This document shows positions 1 to 4,864 of a DNA stretch of 6,120 bases, piece after piece. Source of the stretch: Caryophanales bacterium UBA6769 (lineage in GTDB: Bacteria; Bacillota; Bacilli; Bacillales; UBA6769). The notes beneath the pieces are model-generated. The model had not been told where the DNA came from, searched no databases, and saw nothing but the letters and a program-made list of their open reading frames with translations. The stretch lies in contig DKGN01000045.1 of the NCBI GenBank assembly GCA_002453275.1, positions 1 to 6,120 on the forward strand, read 5' to 3'. Made by a program: the position numbers and the translations under genes. Each line of letters starts with the position of its first letter. Positions within the stretch are counted from its first letter, which is position 1.

Positions 1-642
1 TTCCATCTCTGAAACGCCTGAAAAGTCTATAATGACTGTACGAAGCTTGAACTCGCTAATCTTTTCAAGTAATTTTTCTTGGATGATCATCATTCTTTTT
101 GAATCCATGCTCCCAATTAGAGGTAAAATGCTAATGGAATCAGTCAATGGAATAACAGGCACAGATAAATGTTCAATTATTTTTTGTTGGGTTTTTAATT
201 GGCGTTCCTTGTACTCAGAGTAACTTAAGAAGAAATGATTTAAAAATTGATCTAGTAAGTTATTTATCGTTTGTTCTAATTGAAAAAAACGCTCACGATC
301 CATCGCATTCTTACACTCTAAATCAAAGTAGTACAAAAACTTCCAGAGCACGCGGTGAATGGCTTGTAACCATTCAAGCTTAAATGAGACCGTTAAATTG
401 TGCCCTGCCCATGCAACACCTTCCTTATTTGCGAATTCAATTAAGTCATTTTGTTCGCCTTTCACTACATGTAAAACTAAACGGTGAGCATTTGAGAGTA
501 AGTCAATCTCACCGATACGGTATATTTCATCTATTCTCCCTTTAACATTCACGGCTTCCTGCAACAATTCTTTAGAAAATGGTTGGCGATTTTCAATAAA
601 AAAGTCAACAATGTTTTCTTGTTTACTTAGTTTATTCTCCAA
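1..642 (-). CDS. RsbR-like STAS-domain protein (stressosome component), 3' end beyond window
   Basis: The first 214 residues are visible; the rest runs off the left edge (RsbR proteins are usually about 275-290 residues). Residues 1-135 are helical and lack a recognised catalytic motif, as in the variable globin-like sensor half of RsbR paralogues. From about residue 158 a STAS domain begins with SVPVIPLTDSISILPLIGSMD, followed by VIIDFSGVSEME. RsbR proteins form the stressosome with RsbS and the kinase RsbT and control sigma-B-type stress responses; RsbT phosphorylates threonines in the STAS domain. Here the first phosphosite (usually D-T) reads D180-S181. The start chosen is TTG at 642-640, because AGAGGTG (657-651) lies 8 nt upstream. 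GTG at 651 overlaps that ribosome-binding site, and the nearby ATG is out of frame and meets a stop. No rsbS or rsbT is adjacent in the window, so it may be an orphan paralogue. Confidence 0.85.
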   Translation of the reverse strand, partial: MENKLSKQENIVDFFIENRQPFSKELLQEAVNVKGRIDEIYRIGEIDLLSNAHRLVLHVVKGEQNDLIEFANKEGVAWAGHNLTVSFKLEWLQAIHRVLWKFLYYFDLECKNAMDRERFFQLEQTINNLLDQFLNHFFLSYSEYKERQLKTQQKIIEHLSVPVIPLTDSISILPLIGSMDSKRMMIIQEKLLEKISEFKLRTVIIDFSGVSEME

Positions 643-707
643 ATCATTCACACCTCTATTTTCCTAATCCCGACATTCCTATTATATAATATTCTGTCAA
701 CTATCTG

Positions 708-723
708 TGTTACAATGGTAACA
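708..723. promoter_or_regulatory. Palindrome TGTTAC-AATG-GTAACA upstream of the RsbR-like gene
   Basis: Two perfect 6-base arms are separated by 4 bases. On the minus strand the palindrome lies just upstream of a TTGACA hexamer (700-695) and an AT-rich TATAAT-containing stretch (690-681), ahead of the RsbR-like gene. The TTGACA to TATAAT gap is only 8 nt, so I cannot assign a standard promoter. The site could bind a dimeric regulator. It resembles the TnrA consensus only loosely, with the spacing one base short. Confidence 0.3.
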
Positions 724-747
724 ATTACATATTTTAATCGTTGCAAG

Positions 748-785
748 AAAAATTAAAGCTGGTGAAGGTTATCATCACCAGCTTT
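748..785 (-). terminator. Rho-independent terminator of the small membrane-protein gene
   Basis: A perfect 11-bp stem (AAAGCTGGTGA at 755-765 with TCACCAGCTTT at 775-785) has a 9-nt loop. Read on the minus strand it is followed, after AA, by five T residues (752-748). It begins directly after the TAG stop of the 48-codon gene, which supports that gene being transcribed and ending here, before the RsbR-like gene. Confidence 0.8.
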
Positions 786-932
786 CTACACTTCTTTCCA
801 TAGGTATTCTAGTATAGTGTTAAAGACATCAACGTGATCTGTAATTAAAAAAACCGGCAGGAGCAACAACGTAACCAACACAGTGGCGTTCCCGACAAGC
901 ACAAACTTTGCAACACTTTTCAAAACTTGCAT
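786..932 (-). CDS. Small (48-aa) single-pass membrane protein, function unknown
   Basis: The reading frame starts at ATG (932-930) and ends at TAG (788-786). The product is MQVLKSVAKF, then a hydrophobic segment at about residues 9-30 (VLVGNATVLVTLLLLPVFLI), then a short acidic tail ending LEYLWKEV. GAGGAG (946-941) lies 8 nt upstream of the ATG, an ideal spacing. An extended -10 promoter lies upstream and a strong hairpin terminator starts at the stop codon. These signals together make the gene credible despite its size. Lys5 and Lys9 before the hydrophobic stretch suggest the N-terminus stays inside and the short acidic C-terminus is outside, although an uncleaved signal-peptide-like segment is also possible. 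It is divergent from the deaminase gene. I do not recognise the family; it could be a small membrane modulator, but no partner is evident. Confidence 0.65.
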   Translation of the reverse strand: MQVLKSVAKFVLVGNATVLVTLLLLPVFLITDHVDVFNTILEYLWKEV

Positions 933-982
933 TGCCTCAGCTCCTCACTGCTGTTAACGAGATGTCATTCAATTGTGTCGTT

Positions 983-1011
983 ATTGTATCATGTTCAAAA
1001 TATTTTGAAAA
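983..1011 (-). promoter_or_regulatory. Probable sigma-A promoter (extended -10) for the small membrane-protein gene
   Basis: On the minus strand TTTTCA (1011-1006) is followed after 17 nt by TACAAT (988-983). A TG one base before the -10 gives TGATACAAT, an extended -10 element. The predicted start is near 976, leaving a leader of about 44 nt before the ATG at 932. Confidence 0.5.
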
Positions 1012-1019
1012 GTACTTTT
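994..1019. promoter_or_regulatory. Two abutting palindromes in the divergent intergenic region
   Basis: TTCAAAATATTTTGAA (994-1009) is a perfect 16-bp palindrome. It overlaps a second perfect palindrome, AAAAGTACTTTT (1008-1019). They cover the -35 element of the minus-strand promoter and lie just upstream of the deaminase ribosome-binding site, so a protein bound here could affect both divergent genes. AT-rich palindromes also arise by chance, so the operator role is inferred. Confidence 0.35.
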
Positions 1020-1039
1020 TCCTAAAGGGGTTGTGTAAC

Positions 1040-1498
1040 TTGAGTAGACAACATTTCATGAGCCGAGCAGTAGAACTAGCCAGAAACAACGTTTTGAGTG
1101 GAGGAGAACCATTCGGAGCAGTTATCGTAAAAGATGGCAAAATTATTGGCGAAGGGGTAAACCGCGTCAGTGCGGAACACGACCCAACGGCACACGCTGA
1201 AATCGCAGCGATTCGAGAAGCGTGCAAACAGCTAGGTACGACCGATCTTTCAGACTGTGAAATCTATGCGAGTGGAGAACCGTGCCCTATGTGTTTAAGC
1301 ACAATGTATTGGGCAAATGTAAAAACAGCGTACATCGCCTATACTGCCGATGATGCCGCAGAGGTTGGTTTAAGTTCTGCTTATTATTACGAGCAACTTG
1401 CATTACCAAAGGCTGAACGAGCCATTCAGTATGAACAGATTAAACCGAATGATAAAACCGAACACCCTTATCGACTATGGCAAGAAAAAACGAGGTGA
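1040..1498 (+). CDS. Guanine deaminase-type nucleoside deaminase (GuaD-like)
   Basis: A 152-residue zinc-dependent enzyme of the cytidine/deoxycytidylate deaminase superfamily. The motifs are TAHAE (His52 as zinc ligand, Glu54 as proton shuttle) and PCPMC (Cys82 and Cys85 as zinc ligands). N- and C-terminal sequences resemble B. subtilis GuaD, which converts guanine to xanthine and ammonia for purine salvage and nitrogen supply; the match includes FGAVIVKDG, a DAAE segment at 105-108 and a late Trp (W147). The start chosen is TTG at 1040. AAAGGGG (1024-1030) lies 9 nt upstream, and the product then lines up with the GuaD N-terminus; the frame is open back to an ATG at 908, but that extension looks unrelated and overlaps the divergent small gene. 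From memory of the B. subtilis enzyme, the guanine-contacting Asp114 and C-terminal Tyr156 seem absent here, so the substrate may not be guanine. A TadA-type tRNA deaminase is less likely given the C-terminal region. Confidence 0.85.
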   Translation: MSRQHFMSRAVELARNNVLSGGEPFGAVIVKDGKIIGEGVNRVSAEHDPTAHAEIAAIREACKQLGTTDLSDCEIYASGEPCPMCLSTMYWANVKTAYIAYTADDAAEVGLSSAYYYEQLALPKAERAIQYEQIKPNDKTEHPYRLWQEKTR

Positions 1499-1514
1499 TG
1501 TCACTTCGTTTTTT
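1485..1514. terminator. Bidirectional terminator shared by the deaminase and the convergent membrane-protein gene
   Basis: A 13-bp stem (1485-1497 with 1502-1514, one G-U pair at 1494/1505) has the 4-nt loop ATGT. One arm ends in six A and the other in a run of T, so it works in either direction. It contains the TGA stop of the deaminase (1496-1498) and touches the TAA stop of the convergent gene (1516-1514). Confidence 0.8.
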
Positions 1515-2164
1515 TATGTTGTCTTTTTTTCTTTCCGCGGCGAAAAAGTGTATGAAAGCGAAATAATTCCATCAACAACGAGAACAACGAACCACACTTG
1601 CACAAGTTGATTTAACGTAATGTCTCGGTAAGCACCGAGCGATGCATCTCCCCACCACGAACGATAAAAATCGGGATCAATGAATTGACTAAGAGCCACA
1701 CCCTCTCGCAATCCAAACAATAAGAAAAAAGCAACTTGCGCGAGTACAAACATAGCGATGTGCATAAACCAACCATTCCGTTCATGACGCGCATGCTCAC
1801 GCCCATATTTAGCTGGAAGCTTTGCTGATTGCTCTGGTTCAGGCTGCCCCTTCCACTTTGCTACCTTTCGTTGAATATAAGCATCAAGTCGCCTAAAATC
1901 AGAAAGTCCTGACGTTAAAGCATAAACAACAAAAATAATGATGATGAATTGAAAGATTGAGAATTCCCCCGTCATTTTATAATCAACCCAGCCTAGATAA
2001 ATATCTATCACTATCGTGAGTATGAAGATTGGGATCATCCATTTCGTAAATTGTTTCCAACCTAACACGTATCGAAAAAGTAAAAATAAACCTATCAATA
2101 ACCAAAAGATAATTTCTGTTACGATTAAGAGTTCCCACAAAAAGCTCTGGGTAAATTCAATCAC
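1514..2164 (-). CDS. Multi-pass integral membrane protein, family not recognised
   Basis: A 216-residue protein with about five hydrophobic segments at roughly residues 9-32, 41-58, 70-85, 132-152 and 184-205. Between the third and fourth segments is a charged, basic loop (about 88-130, with FRRLDAYIQRKVAKWKG and KYGREHARHERNG), which by the positive-inside rule should be cytoplasmic. The C-terminal tail PRKEKKTT is also basic. No enzymatic motif or known transporter signature was seen. The GTG start at 2164-2162 is preferred because AGGAATGGGGGA lies just upstream. An ATG at 2197 is in frame, but it has no ribosome-binding site and would begin only about 15 nt after the likely transcription start; it would add MCRVFRNGGCE. 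The gene has its own promoter and terminator and appears monocistronic, so its neighbours give no functional clue. Confidence 0.75.
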   Translation of the reverse strand: MIEFTQSFLWELLIVTEIIFWLLIGLFLLFRYVLGWKQFTKWMIPIFILTIVIDIYLGWVDYKMTGEFSIFQFIIIIFVVYALTSGLSDFRRLDAYIQRKVAKWKGQPEPEQSAKLPAKYGREHARHERNGWFMHIAMFVLAQVAFFLLFGLREGVALSQFIDPDFYRSWWGDASLGAYRDITLNQLVQVWFVVLVVDGIISLSYTFSPRKEKKTT

Positions 2165-2218
2165 TTCACATCCCCCATTCCTAAAAACTCTACACATAAA
2201 CGCTCATTTTTTTCATCA

Positions 2219-2227
2219 AGTATAGCA
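2219..2227 (-). promoter_or_regulatory. Extended -10 promoter for the membrane-protein gene
   Basis: TGCTATACT on the minus strand (2227-2219) matches an extended -10 element (TGnTATAAT) with one mismatch. No clear -35 is present at 17 nt, as is common for extended -10 promoters. The predicted start is near 2212, about 48 nt upstream of the GTG start, and the element follows the terminator of the upstream MFS gene. Confidence 0.5.
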
Positions 2228-2252
2228 TAATATTTTTCCGCTTTTGAAAATT

Positions 2253-2279
2253 AAAAATGCACCAGCCTAAGCCGGTGCA
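2253..2279 (-). terminator. Rho-independent terminator of the MFS transporter gene
   Basis: TGCACC.GC (2258-2266) pairs with GC.GGTGCA (2271-2279), with one internal A-C mismatch and a short loop. On the minus strand the stem is followed by TTTTT (2257-2253). It lies 12 nt after the TAA stop of the MFS gene. Confidence 0.8.
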
Positions 2280-2291
2280 CCTCCCCTAACA

Positions 2292-3491
2292 TTAAACCGC
2301 TCCGTTTTCTTCAAGAAGCTTCTTTTCACTCGGAAGAAATAACGTAATGACCGCAGCTACAAAAGGAATAATGACAAACAAATCAAAAATAAATTCAACA
2401 CCATAATTGTCTGACAACCAGCCCATGATCGTTGCCCCAATCCCGCCTGCCCCAACGGCTAATCCAATCATCAATCCCGAAGCCAAGCCGATATTGTTTG
2501 GTAGCATCATTTGCCCGTAGACAACGGTGACAACAAATGAGGATAGGACAAAAAACCCGAATAGCACTAAAACAATAATCAGCCACACTCCACTTGCGTG
2601 AGGAAGGATCCATGCAAAAGGAATCGTTAAAAACATCGATCCGAATAACAACCATTTATGACTGAAATAATCTGAATATCTTCCACCTAAATACGTTCCT
2701 ACTGCCCCAGCCCCTAAAAATAAAAATGTATACACGTCAGCAACGGCAAGGGAGATGTTTTGTTGCAAATAATAAAACGGCAAAAACGCAGCAACACCAA
2801 TTTGTGTCCATGAACGCAACGTGACAACCATCGTCAATCCAACCAAACCAAGAATATGACGCTTTCCAGCAATTTGATTTTTTTTCTTCAACCGATCCTT
2901 TTCCAAACTTTCTCGGTACCATGGCATAATGTTTATAATAAGAAGCGTGCCTAAAGCACCGACTAACGCAAACCAGGCTAACCCTTTAATACCTGTCGCA
3001 AGTAAAAATAACGGAATCATGAGCGGACCGACCGCTTGCCCAAAGTTACCACCAACTTGGAAAATTGCCTGTGCCGCCCCTCTCGCATTCCCTGCAGCCA
3101 TATGTGCTCCCCGTGAAGCTTCAGGATGGAAAATGCCTGATCCTAAACCTGACAAAGCAATCATGAGCAACAATAATGCATACGAGTTAACAAGGCCTGA
3201 AAATGCAAGACCAAGACCCGTTAGGAGGACACTGAACGGCAAATACCATGATTTTGGAAACTTATCCGTAAACATCCCAAATAACGGTTGCATAACAGAG
3301 GAAGCAAGTGTCGATACGAGCATGATGACACCCGCTTCCGTATAGCTTAATTGAAATGCTTCTTTATATAATGGTAAAAGTGCAGGGACGATCCCTGTCG
3401 TCATTAAATCGTTTATAAAATGTGTTGAGCCCAAACTATATAATTCTTTCCTTGCAGCGACTTGCTTTTTCTCTTTAGTCGCAGTCCCCAT
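2292..3491 (-). CDS. MFS efflux transporter, fosmidomycin resistance (Fsr) family
   Basis: A 399-residue, roughly 12-segment inner-membrane transporter. Hallmarks of the Fsr family are HFIND (24-28), the motif-A-like GMFTDKFPK (72-80), FHPEASR (121-127) and FQVGGNFGQAVGP (144-156). E. coli Fsr exports fosmidomycin by drug/proton antiport, and its length and motifs match closely. Relatives in Bacillaceae are common and their natural substrates are mostly unknown, so fosmidomycin export is a family inference. The start chosen is ATG at 3491-3489, 7 nt after AAAGGTGG. The frame extends to an ATG at 3530, but that start lies within the promoter/operator, and ATG at 3497 is too close to the ribosome-binding site. 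It is a single-gene unit with its own terminator, divergent from the ChrS-like regulator. The promoter is embedded in a 34-bp palindrome, which suggests repression by a dimeric regulator. Confidence 0.9.
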   Translation of the reverse strand: MGTATKEKKQVAARKELYSLGSTHFINDLMTTGIVPALLPLYKEAFQLSYTEAGVIMLVSTLASSVMQPLFGMFTDKFPKSWYLPFSVLLTGLGLAFSGLVNSYALLLLMIALSGLGSGIFHPEASRGAHMAAGNARGAAQAIFQVGGNFGQAVGPLMIPLFLLATGIKGLAWFALVGALGTLLIINIMPWYRESLEKDRLKKKNQIAGKRHILGLVGLTMVVTLRSWTQIGVAAFLPFYYLQQNISLAVADVYTFLFLGAGAVGTYLGGRYSDYFSHKWLLFGSMFLTIPFAWILPHASGVWLIIVLVLFGFFVLSSFVVTVVYGQMMLPNNIGLASGLMIGLAVGAGGIGATIMGWLSDNYGVEFIFDLFVIIPFVAAVITLFLPSEKKLLEENGAV

Positions 3492-3520
3492 CTTCATCCC
3501 ACCTTTTCTTGAACTCTTCA

Positions 3521-3550
3521 AGTATAACATTTAATTAAACGTTTGATTAA
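3521..3550 (-). promoter_or_regulatory. Probable sigma-A promoter of the MFS transporter gene
   Basis: On the minus strand TTAATC (3550-3545) and TATACT (3526-3521) are 18 nt apart. The -10 matches the consensus at 5 of 6 positions; the -35 is weak. Transcription would begin near 3514, about 23 nt before the ATG at 3491. Both boxes overlap the palindrome at 3524-3557. Confidence 0.55.
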
Positions 3551-3557
3551 CTGTTAT
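3524..3557. promoter_or_regulatory. 34-bp near-perfect palindrome, candidate repressor operator of the MFS gene
   Basis: The left half is ATAACAtTTAATtAAAC and the right half GTTTgATTAAcTGTTAT. Fifteen of 17 base pairs are symmetric, centred on C3540/G3541. It spans the spacer of the MFS promoter and reaches both its -35 and -10 boxes, a typical place for repression. A central AAACGTTT with flanking TTAAT/ATTAA arms is compatible with a TetR- or LacI-family dimer, but no such regulator gene is in the window. The adjacent Lrp-type regulator is an alternative, although the site does not resemble the Lrp consensus. Confidence 0.6.
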
Positions 3558-3622
3558 GTTCCTCAATCTTCGGTCTTTTCCCACTTCTCTATCCATGCTT
3601 TAATGAAAATTACACGTTAGTA

Positions 3623-3651
3623 TTGATTAGTAATTTATTATCTATTATAAT
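3623..3651 (+). promoter_or_regulatory. Sigma-A promoter of the chromate operon
   Basis: TTGATT (3623-3628) and a perfect TATAAT (3646-3651) are exactly 17 nt apart. The predicted transcription start is near 3658, giving a leader of about 94 nt before the regulator ATG. An 11-bp palindrome, TTCGTAACGAA (3653-3663), covers the predicted start and is a possible autoregulatory site. Confidence 0.75.
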
Positions 3652-3684
3652 CTTCGTAACGAAAGTAACTATTTAATTTTAATG

Positions 3685-3724
3685 ACAAAAAGAAAGTATT
3701 ATCACCATGGTAATTTCTTTTTGT
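3685..3724. repeat. Perfect 11-bp inverted repeat in the leader of the chromate operon
   Basis: ACAAAAAGAAA (3685-3695) pairs with TTTCTTTTTGT (3714-3724) across an 18-nt loop; the loop contains a further CCATGG-centred symmetry. It lies between the promoter and the ribosome-binding site of the Lrp-type gene. As RNA it is a weak, AT-rich hairpin; as DNA it could be an extended site for the operon's own Lrp/AsnC regulator. It is not a convincing terminator because no GC-rich stem precedes a T-run. Confidence 0.4.
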
Positions 3725-3751
3725 ATCTTATATCCGTGGGGGGGAAGAACG

Positions 3752-4240
3752 ATGAAAAGTCGAAGTAACGACTGGAATGAATTTCCAACAATGAACTTGG
3801 ATGAGATTGATCAAAATATTTTAGAAGCACTCTATGAAAACAGTCGTGTCTCATACACCGAACTCGGAAAAAAAATTGGACTTTCTCGAGTTGCCGTCCA
3901 ATCACGAATTCAAGCACTAACAGACGCAGGGGTAATTGAGCGCTTCACGATCGTCATCAATCCGACTCGAGTAGGCATTCAAGTATCGGCCTTCTTTAAT
4001 GTCGATGTCGATCCGAAATACTTGCACGAGATAGCCGAAAAACTGTCCATGCATCCGGCTGTTACAAGTCTATATCATATGACAGGTCCAAGCACATTAC
4101 ATATGCACGGTATTTTTAAAAATATGAAAGAAATGGAAACTTTTATGCTTGAAACGTTATATTCTACTCCAGGGATTGTTCGGGTGGAATCACAAATGCT
4201 ATTAAAACGATATAAAAGTCGAATGGGCATGAAGCTGTAA
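3752..4240 (+). CDS. chrS: Lrp/AsnC family transcriptional regulator of the chromate operon (ChrS/YwrC-like)
   Basis: A 162-residue DNA-binding regulator. Residues 15-30 (MNLDEIDQNILEALYE) begin the AsnC-type winged helix-turn-helix, and TELGKKIGLSRVAVQSRIQAL (36-56) is the helix-turn-helix. From about 70 to 155 is the RAM ligand-binding/oligomerisation domain, with VTSLYHMTG (104-112) and STPGIVRVES (138-147). ATG at 3752 follows a run of seven G (3738-3744) at 7 nt; an in-frame ATG at 3707 sits in the leader inverted repeat without a ribosome-binding site and is rejected. The following two genes encode a split CHR transporter, the same order as B. subtilis ywrC-ywrB-ywrA, where the regulator (also named ChrS) is reported to control chromate-responsive expression. 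The TAA stop is in the same reading frame as the next gene. Confidence 0.85.
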   Translation: MKSRSNDWNEFPTMNLDEIDQNILEALYENSRVSYTELGKKIGLSRVAVQSRIQALTDAGVIERFTIVINPTRVGIQVSAFFNVDVDPKYLHEIAEKLSMHPAVTSLYHMTGPSTLHMHGIFKNMKEMETFMLETLYSTPGIVRVESQMLLKRYKSRMGMKL

Positions 4241-4247
4241 CTACATT

Positions 4248-4255
4248 GGGAGGGG
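4248..4255 (+). promoter_or_regulatory. Ribosome-binding site that points to an ATT start for the first CHR gene
   Basis: GGGAGGGG lies 7 nt after the regulator's stop codon. Six bases (TTATTC) separate it from an in-frame ATT at 4262. The first in-frame ATG, at 4298, is 42 nt away and has no site of its own. Confidence 0.6.
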
Positions 4256-4261
4256 TTATTC

Positions 4262-4864
4262 ATTATATTTCAAAGTTATTATCAACTTATAGCTGCAATG
4301 TTTCGAGTTGGAGTCTTCGGCTATGGCGGAGGTCCTTCTGTTATCCCACTTTTTAAACATGAGGTCGTTGATAAATACGATTGGATGAAGGATGAAGAAT
4401 TTGCTGAAGTGTTAGCATTTGCGAATGCACTTCCAGGCCCAATCGCAACGAAAATGGCTGCCCAAATTGGATACCAACAAAAGGGAGCTATGGGGGCAGT
4501 CCTTGCTGTCCTTTCGCATATTTTACCGACAAGTTTAGGCATTGTTGCCTTATTTAGCGTCATGTACACGCTCAAGGACTCGGCGATTATTGCTGGTATG
4601 ATTGCCGCAGTGCGTCCGATTATTGCAGTAATGCTTGGCATTATCGCTTATGAATTTTGTGTAAAAACATACAGCGGGCTCGGTAAGGTGTATGGTCTTA
4701 TTTTCGGTATCATCGCATTTTTACTTTTGATTGTTCTTGACGTGCATCCTGCCATTGCGATCGTCGTTTACCTTTTATACGGGACTGTCCATATTCGATT
4801 TTCAAATTGGATTAAAGACAAGCAAACAGGCAAACAAGATGGAGAAGGAGGTAGCTCAACATGA
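4262..4864 (+). CDS. ywrB: Chromate transporter, N-terminal-type CHR subunit (YwrB-like), probable ATT start
   Basis: A short-chain CHR (chromate ion transporter) subunit, 200 residues if it starts at ATT 4262 and 188 if at ATG 4298. The CHR signature FGYGGGPSVIPL is at 19-30 and ANALPGPIATK at 54-64 (200-residue numbering), followed by several hydrophobic segments and a hydrophilic tail. CHR proteins export chromate from the cytoplasm; in B. subtilis a pair of short subunits is needed for resistance. The 12 residues before ATG 4298 (IIFQSYYQLIAA after initiation) look like the missing start of the first helix, and the partner subunit also begins MIF. No ATG, GTG or TTG exists in frame between the upstream TAA (4238-4240) and 4298, which leaves ATT with a well-placed ribosome-binding site as the best start. 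A point change from a normal start codon is also possible. The TGA stop overlaps the next start in ATGA, implying coupled translation. Confidence 0.85.
   Translation: MIFQSYYQLIAAMFRVGVFGYGGGPSVIPLFKHEVVDKYDWMKDEEFAEVLAFANALPGPIATKMAAQIGYQQKGAMGAVLAVLSHILPTSLGIVALFSVMYTLKDSAIIAGMIAAVRPIIAVMLGIIAYEFCVKTYSGLGKVYGLIFGIIAFLLLIVLDVHPAIAIVVYLLYGTVHIRFSNWIKDKQTGKQDGEGGSST

Noticed and set aside
32..223. 63-residue open frame on the plus strand
   Set aside because: It is antisense to the RsbR-like gene, whose minus-strand translation is a clear STAS protein.
681..700. TTGACA plus TATAAT on the minus strand as a standard promoter for the RsbR-like gene
   Set aside because: The hexamers are only 8 nt apart, far from the 16-18 nt needed; a promoter is likely in this AT-rich gap, but I cannot place it.
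908..1039. N-terminal extension of the deaminase starting at ATG 908
   Set aside because: The extra 44 residues have no counterpart in the family, run antisense to the small membrane-protein gene and its promoter, and lack a ribosome-binding site; TTG 1040 has a good one.
2929..3345. 138-residue open frame on the plus strand
   Set aside because: It is the antisense shadow of the MFS transporter gene, with no start signals and a proline-rich, unnatural composition.
3685..3724. Leader inverted repeat as a transcription attenuator or riboswitch
   Set aside because: The stem is nearly all A-T, there is no competing structure or T-run of a terminator, and no known riboswitch motif is visible.
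3707..3751. Upstream in-frame ATG for the Lrp-type regulator
   Set aside because: It lies in the loop of the leader inverted repeat with no ribosome-binding site; ATG 3752 follows a G-rich site at normal spacing.
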